Of a stretch of 64,000 nucleotides of DNA, positions 58,767-64,000 are shown piece after piece (within the stretch, counting starts at the first letter, position 1; every line of letters starts with the position of its first letter). The translations under genes were made by a program, and so were the position numbers. The notes under the pieces were generated by a model. That model ran no database searches and was not told the DNA's origin. It was given only the letters and a program-made list of their open reading frames with translations. The stretch comes from Bettongia penicillata ogilbyi (Eukaryota > Chordata > Mammalia > Diprotodontia > Potoroidae). The stretch spans positions 62,001 through 126,000 of the forward strand of contig JAJHZJ010000271.1 of the NCBI GenBank assembly GCA_023548195.1, written 5' to 3'.

Positions 58767-58797
58767 TTTATTTTTTTTTCACTTAACAGTATTTTTT
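58767..58797 (-). mobile_element. Tail of an older L1 3' end, left of copy D
   Basis: T-rich sequence (its A-tail) and 'cacttaacagta'. The rest of this L1 end lies at 61,581-62,690, separated by copy D. Confidence 0.75.
58779..58797. repeat. Left target-site duplication of half-L1 copy D
   Basis: 'tcacttaacagtatttttt', identical over 19 bp to 61,562-61,580. Confidence 0.93.
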
Positions 58798-59639
58798 TTC
58801 TGGATATATAAATTTATTTATTTAACTTTTTTTTTACATTAATTTTCACAAAATTTTGGGTTTCAAATTTTCTCCCCATTTGTCCCCTCCCCCCACTCCA
58901 ATACACACAGGATTCTAAATTCCCCTATCACCAATCTGCCCTCTCTTCTACCATTCCTCCCTTCCCTGGTCCCCATCTTCTCTTTTGTCCTGTAAGGCCA
59001 GATAACTTTCTATTCCCCATTACCTGGATTTCTTATTCCCTAGTAGCAAGAACTATACTCAACAGTTGTTACTAAAACTTTGAGTTCCAAATTCTCCCCA
59101 TCTCTCCCTCCCCACCCATTCCCTTTGGGAAGGCAGGCAATTCAATATAGGCCATATCTGTGTAGTTTTGCAAATGACTTCCATAATAGTCATGTTGTGT
59201 AAGACTAACTGAATTACCCTCCATCCTACCCTGCCCCCCATTGTTTCTATTCTGTCTTTTGATCCTGTTCCTCCCTGAGTGTTGACTTCAAATTGCTCCC
59301 TCCTCCCATTGACCTCCCCTCTATCATCCCCCCCCCACCCTGCCTATCTCTGTCTCCCCCACTTTCCTGTATTGTAAGATAGGTTTTCATACCAAAATAA
59401 GTATACATTTTATTCCTTCCTTTAGTCGAATGTGATGAGGGTAAACTTCATGTTTTTTTTTTCTCAGCTCTCCTCTTTTTCCCTCCACTAAAAAGTCTCC
59501 TGCTTGCCTCTTCTGTGAGAGATAATTTACCCCATTTCATTTCACCCTCTCTCCTCCCACTACATTTCTCTCACCATTTACCTTAATTTCTTTTAAGATA
59601 TGGTCCCATCCTATTCAATTCACTCTGTGCTCTCTGTCT

Positions 59640-59687
59640 CTGTATGTGCATGCATACATGTACGTGTGTGTGTGTATGTGTGTGTAG
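59640..59687. repeat. TG/CATG-rich microsatellite inside half-L1 copy D
   Basis: 'tgtgcatgcatacatg' then 'gtgtgtgtgtatgtgtgtgt'. Same relative position as the simple repeats of copies A, B and C. Confidence 0.9.
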
Positions 59688-59813
59688 TCCCACCAACTAC
59701 CCAGATACTGAAAAGTTTTAAGAGTTACAAATATTGTCTTTCCATGTAGGAATATAAACAGTTCACCTTTGATAAGTCCCTTATGACTTCTCTTTGCTTT
59801 TTCATGCTTCTTC

Positions 59814-60821
59814 TCATTCTTGTGTTTGAAAGTCCAATTTTCTTTTCAGCTCTGATCTTTTCATCAATAATGCTTGAAAGTCCTCTGTTTCATTGAAAGA
59901 CCATATTTTCCCCTGAAGTATTATACTCAGTTTTGCTGGGTAGGTGATTCTTGGTTTGAGTCCTAGTTCCTTTGACTTCTGGAATATCCTATTCCACGCC
60001 CTTCGATCCCTTAATGTAGAAGCTGCTAGATCTTGAGTTATCCTGATTGTATTCCCACAATACTGGAATTCTTTCTTTCTAGCTGCTTGCAATATTTTCT
60101 CCTTGACCTGGGAATTCTGGAATTTGGCCACACTGTTCCTAGAAGTTTCTCTTCTTGGGTCTCTTTCAGGTGGTGATCGATGGATTCCTTCAATACTTAT
60201 TTTGCCCTCTGGTTCTAGAATCTCAGGGCAGTTTTCCTTGATAATTTCATGCAAGATGATGTCTAGGCTCTTTTTTTGATCATGGCTTTCAGGTAGTTCC
60301 AGATTTTTTAAATTGTCTCTCCTGGATCTCTTTTCCAGATCAGGTGTTTTTCCAATGAGATATTTCACATTCTCTTCCATTTTTTCATTCTTTTGGTTTT
60401 GTTTGGTAATTTCTTGGTTTCTCAGAAAGTCATTAGACTCCATCTGTTCCATTCTAATTTTGAGAGAACTATTTTCTTCAGTGAACTTTTGAACCTCTTT
60501 TTCCATTTGGCTAATTCTGCTTTCGAAGGCATTCTTCTCCTCATTGGCTTTTTGAACCTGTTTTGCCAATTGAGTGAGCCTATTTTTCAAGGTGTTATTT
60601 TCTTCAGCATTTTTTTGGGTCTCCTTTAGCAAGGTATTGACCCTTTTTTCATGCTTTTCTTGCATCTCTCTCATTTCTCTTCCCAGTTTTTCCTCCTCCT
60701 GTCTAACTTGATTTTCAAAATCCTTTTTGAGGTCTTCCATGGCCTGAGCCCATTGGATATCTATTTCAGATGTTTGGGATACAGAGGCCTTGACTTCTAT
60801 TTTTTCCCTGATGGTAAGCAT
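59814..60821 (-). CDS. L1-type ORF1 protein (RNA-binding, half-L1 copy D), 335 aa
   Basis: ORF1 proteins of L1 form trimers through a coiled coil, bind element RNA and act as chaperones in the cytoplasmic retrotransposition particle. Seen here: heptad-like K/E/Q/L-rich coiled coil at about residues 25-160 (FENQVRQEEEKLG to MEENVKYLIGK); RRM-type region from about 167 (RRDNLKNLELPES, then SLDIILHEIIKEN); C-terminal domain about 235-325 (SQVKEKILQAARKKE, IRITQDLAASTLRDRRAW, RITYPAKLSIILQGKIW). The length is close to usual L1 ORF1. The ATG at 60,821 is probably not the ancestral start. In-phase family sequence extends upstream to an ATG at 60,915, but a 10-T run (60,891-60,900) and the short T run at 60,800-60,805 appear to shift the frame, giving an early stop. 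No ORF2 follows. Domain content is clear; activity is doubtful. Confidence 0.85.
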   Translation of the reverse strand: MLTIREKIEVKASVSQTSEIDIQWAQAMEDLKKDFENQVRQEEEKLGREMREMQEKHEKRVNTLLKETQKNAEENNTLKNRLTQLAKQVQKANEEKNAFESRISQMEKEVQKFTEENSSLKIRMEQMESNDFLRNQEITKQNQKNEKMEENVKYLIGKTPDLEKRSRRDNLKNLELPESHDQKKSLDIILHEIIKENCPEILEPEGKISIEGIHRSPPERDPRRETSRNSVAKFQNSQVKEKILQAARKKEFQYCGNTIRITQDLAASTLRDRRAWNRIFQKSKELGLKPRITYPAKLSIILQGKIWSFNETEDFQALLMKRSELKRKLDFQTQE

Positions 60822-61557
60822 TGTTCTTCCTCATCAGAAAGGAAAGGAGGAAACATCTGTTCCCCCAGAAAGTAACCTTCTATGGTCTTATTTTTTTTTT
60901 CCCTTTTCTGGTCATTTTCCCAGCCAGTTACTTGACTTCTGAGATTCCTCTCCACCCCTTCCTCACCAGTGCTTGGCGTCTGAGATTCAAATGCTGCTTC
61001 CCAGCCTCAGGGCTTTCAGCAGGGGGAGGGGCTTCTATTCAGTGAGAGATTAAGTACTGCTTCTCAGGTGGGGGCAGGGCCACCTCCCAGGCTCAGTTCC
61101 CTCAGGGGGTTTATGTGGAGACCTTCAGTATTGGCCCTGAGCTCCCACCTTCTCCAAGATCCCCTGTCTGCCACCTCCTCTGCTGCTTCCTCCCAAGGGG
61201 GCCCGAGCCACGGAGACATCCCCTCTTGACCAGTCCAGAAGGCTGTCTCACTGACCTGTAGTTCCTGTGGGTGGAGGGACCCTCATGACCACTGTAGATT
61301 CTGTCCCTGAAGCCTGCTCAGATCTGCTCCTCTGGGGCCCCTGCGGCCAGGGCAGGGGCTCCGCTCCATGTCCGGTGCCTGACAGACCTCTGGGGTTGGT
61401 TTTTCAGGGCTCTCTGGAACAGAAATCTCTTCCACTCTGCTCCTGCATGGCTTTCACTTCCCCAGAACCTGTTGGGAGTTCTTTCCATAGGTAATTTATG
61501 GGCTGTGGGTTCGGAGCTCACATATGTGAGCCTTTCTACTCTGCCATCTTGGCTCCT
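60822..61557 (-). promoter_or_regulatory. 5'UTR and presumed internal promoter of copy D
   Basis: GC- and CpG-richer than its surroundings, starting at the 'gccaagatggcag' box. That box resembles a YY1-type CCATCTT site (reverse 'ctgccatcttggc' at 61,540-61,552), which in L1 elements sits at the transcription start. The promoter role is inferred by analogy with L1. Confidence 0.6.
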
Positions 61558-61561
61558 CCCC

Positions 61562-61580
61562 TCACTTAACAGTATTTTTT
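61562..61580. repeat. Right target-site duplication of half-L1 copy D
   Basis: 'tcacttaacagtatttttt', pairing with 58,779-58,797. Confidence 0.93.
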
Positions 61581-62690
61581 CAACTTACATGTAAAGATAG
61601 TTTTCAACATTCATTTTTATAAAATTTTGCATTCCAAATTTTTCTCCCTTCTACTCCCCACCCCAAGACAGCAAGCAATCTGATATAGGATATGTATGTT
61701 CAATCATGTTAAGTATATTTCTGAATTCATCATATTATGAAAGAAGAATCAGAACAAAAGAAGGAAGCCAAAAGAAAGAAAAAAAAACAACAAAACAAAG
61801 TGAAAATGGTATGCTTCAGTCTGCATTCAGAGTCATAGTTCTTTCTCTTAATGTGGATAACATTTTCCATGAAACATTTTTTGGATTTGTCTTGGATCGT
61901 TGTACTGCTGGGAAGAGCTAAGTCTATCATTGTTGATCATCATGCAATGTTGTTGTTACTATGTACCACGTTCTCCTGGTTCCGCTTATTTCACTCAGCA
62001 TCAGTTTATGTAAGTCAAGGTTTTCCTGAAATCCACCTGCTCATCATTTCTTCTAGCACAATAGTGTTATTCCATTACAGCCATTTGCCAGAATTTGTTC
62101 ATTCCTCAATTGATAGGCTTCCCCTCAATACCCAATTCCTTGCCACTAAAAAAAAGTTGATATAAATAATTTTGTACATGAGGGTCCTTCCACCCCTTTT
62201 ACCATCTCTTTGGCATGCACTCTTCATAGTGGTATTTCTGGATCAAAGGGTATGTACAGTTTCATAGCTCTTTGGCTACAAACTTGATTCTACATTGTTC
62301 TCCAGAATAGTTGGATCAGTTTACAACCCCACCAATATTGCACTGGTGTTCCAATTTTCATACATTTTCTCTAACATATATAATTTTCCTTTTCTTTCAT
62401 ATCAACCAATCTGATAGGTTTGAGGTAGTATCTCAGAGTTGTTTTAATTTGCACTCCTCTGATCAACGGTGATTTAGAGCATTTTTATGTCTCTAGAAAG
62501 CTGTAATTTAATCATCTGAGAATTGCCTGTTCATATCCTTTGCTCATTTACCAATTGGGGTATGACTTGTATTCTTATAAATTTGACTCAGTTCTCTATA
62601 TATTTGAAAAATGAGGTCTTTATCAGAAACACTAGCTGTAAAAATTATTTCCCAGCTCTGAAAGAGTTTTAGAGAGTGCTTTATTAGGTT
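61581..62690 (-). mobile_element. Older L1 3' end, minus orientation, right of copy D
   Basis: Reverse L1 3' series: 'tagttttcaacattcatttt', 'gtatgcttcagtctgcattc', 'gttctttctcttaatgtgga', 'tggttccgcttatttcactc', 'tctggatcaaagggtatgta', 'gttctccagaatagttggat', 'ttgaggtagtatctcagagt', 'ttgcactcctctgatcaac' and 'tatcctttgctcatttacca'. It contains the ends of ORF2 and the 3'UTR of a non-HAL L1. No intact frame remains. Confidence 0.82.
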
Positions 62691-64000
62691 ATTTGTTAGA
62701 GGAAAGAGCTGGGAGAAAGTTTGACCCTTGTCTCTATTAGTTTTACAGAGTTCAGATAAAAGTACCAGCATACACAATGCACATGGACAGCCTCCAGTAA
62801 AGGGAAATTCCCTTATAAGTTTGAATGATGTATACATGTACACACACACATGTACATATATACACACACATGCATATATATGTACAGATATACACACACA
62901 TATATACATATATGTGTGTGTATATATGTACATATAATCAGATGCTATGTATAAACAATTAATATAATTTTGGGAACCCAAAACACAAGTTTGGGTAGAC
63001 CCAAACTAAGATCTGGATGAGTTGACACAAAACACAAATAATTTGGTTGAACCCAAGCATTTCTTGCAGAGGTCTTTGACTTCCCTGGAGGGCTTCTGAT
63101 GTTAGCCAGACCTCAACTTATAAATGTTATTTTGGACAATTTCTAACCATGTAATCAATAAATAATAAACTGGACCAATAAATAAATGCTGGACCAAGAA
63201 AGCAATAATAGGAATAGAAATAAAGAGGTGTAGACATGAAAAGTTCCACAGAGGAAGGTTAGACAGATTTTAATAGCTGTTTGAATAATAATAAGTTGGA
63301 GGATAAGGAGTTGAGAAGAGTCAGTTTGCTTCTCTGGTTTGGAAGCCTGTAGCCCTACGTTAGAGTCACACTTTCAGAATAAGCTCATTTGAAGAGACCA
63401 TAAGCCTTCATTTGGAGCATCTTTTTGTGGTCATGTTAGAACTTCAACTCTACCTGTTCTCCCCACTCATCCCCCCCACAAAAATTCCACTTCATTTGGA
63501 GTATCCATGCTTCCATTTCCACAATGAACTTTTTAGCCACATTCTCTGAGGGAAAGTGTGCATTAGCAGTCTTGTTTATGGCACTTTAGACAAATGAATT
63601 GTACATTCCTCATGACTTTTGTACACCCCCAAAGATTAGGTAGTTCCAAAAGGCACTGACAGCAGGATTTCAGCAGGTTTGCATACTTAGAAGCATTGAT
63701 TGAGTACAGGTGGAGGATCCACAGATTTCTCACTCCTTGAACTGTGGCCAAATTCTGAGATGAAAAGAAGTCAGAGAAGCAGAGCTTTCCATTGGCCTGA
63801 AATAAGGGAAGAATTTGGCTGAACAGACCGAGGCCTTAAACAGGATAGCTGCTGCCAAGGCTATGTTAATCCTGGCACTGGAAGAAATGAAGACAAAACT
63901 GATAACACAGACACTGAGTTCCAATGTTGGTGCAGTCTTCTTCTCTGGCTCAAGTTGAGGTGTCTGTCACAACAGCCTGTGAGTATAGATGATCTGATTC
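62691..64000. other. Unrecognised end of window with CA/TA-rich microsatellite
   Basis: 62,829-62,940 is a compound 'acacacacat/atatgtgtgt' repeat that produces low-complexity ORFs on both strands. From 62,960 on I recognise no repeat family or exon. Confidence 0.4.

Larger units (their letters stand above)
58798..61561 (-). mobile_element. Half-L1 (HAL1-like) copy D, full length with 19-bp TSD
   Basis: About 2.76 kb between the TSDs. In its own direction: 5' end 'gggaggagccaagatggcag' (from 61,557), GC-rich 5'UTR of about 640 bp, ORF1, then about 1,015 bp of 3' region with G-rich blocks and an A-rich tail (58,798-58,830). There is no ORF2 and no reverse-transcriptase motif anywhere in it. 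A HAL1-type element would depend on L1 ORF2 protein in trans. It is the best-preserved copy of the family here. Confidence 0.9.

Noticed and set aside
62544..62981. 145-codon minus-strand ORF
   Set aside because: Its N-terminal half is microsatellite-derived (Y/I/H/C/V-rich) and the rest is antisense-side L1 3' sequence.

Overview
This window looks like gene-poor, AT-rich mammalian nuclear DNA, most probably from a marsupial. The evidence is the repeat content: tRNA-derived CORE/MIR-type SINEs opening with a gcagctgggtgg-like box, L1 elements whose 5' end reads like gggaggagccaagatgg, RTE (BovB-type) LINEs, many L2 and one L3/CR1 fragment, and a palindromic hAT MITE. I cannot decide between an American and an Australian species. 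I found no convincing host protein-coding exon, no tRNA or rRNA gene, no CRISPR array and no operon. The only substantial non-repetitive-looking ORF is a retrotransposon ORF1 (59,814-60,821, minus strand, 335 codons). The 167-225 codon ORFs near 13.2-13.9 kb are translations of a purine tract.

Layout. 0-9 kb: unrecognised sequence, an RTE LINE fragment, MIR/CORE SINEs and a 3' end of an L1-derived element. 9-20 kb: two L1 3' ends, an RTE-tailed SINE pair in inverted orientation around a 470-bp AAAG/AAGG tract, and a second RTE copy with a clear target-site duplication (TSD). 20-29 kb: a repeat-poor stretch, then SINEs, microsatellites, another RTE-tailed SINE and an isolated L1 5'UTR. 29.9-33.4 kb: half-L1 copy A, split by an LTR. 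33-51 kb: MIR, L2, RTE, two copies of a 203-bp hAT MITE, an old L3/CR1 copy and an L2 copy with a readable reverse-transcriptase YADD motif. 51-57 kb: a three-level nest (L2, then half-L1 copy B, then half-L1 copy C), with a U6 snRNA fragment inside copy C. 58.2-62.7 kb: half-L1 copy D with intact-looking ORF1 and a 19-bp TSD, inserted in an older L1 3' end. The last 1.3 kb is unrecognised.

How the elements relate. The window holds three pairs of autonomous LINE and dependent element that share 3' ends: L1 with an ORF2-less 'half-L1' (HAL1-like) family, RTE with an RTE-tailed SINE, and L2 with MIR/CORE SINEs. The half-L1 family is the main finding. Copies A, B and D show the order 5'UTR - ORF1 - about 1 kb of 3' region - A-rich tail with no ORF2 between, copy C has the same ends, and a fifth 5'-truncated copy carries the terminal part. 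Copy C has lost nearly all of ORF1, and a 48-nt U6 snRNA segment sits exactly at the break.

Limits: family names come from recalled consensus features, not a database search. Most boundaries are good to about 10-50 bp, except where a TSD is given.
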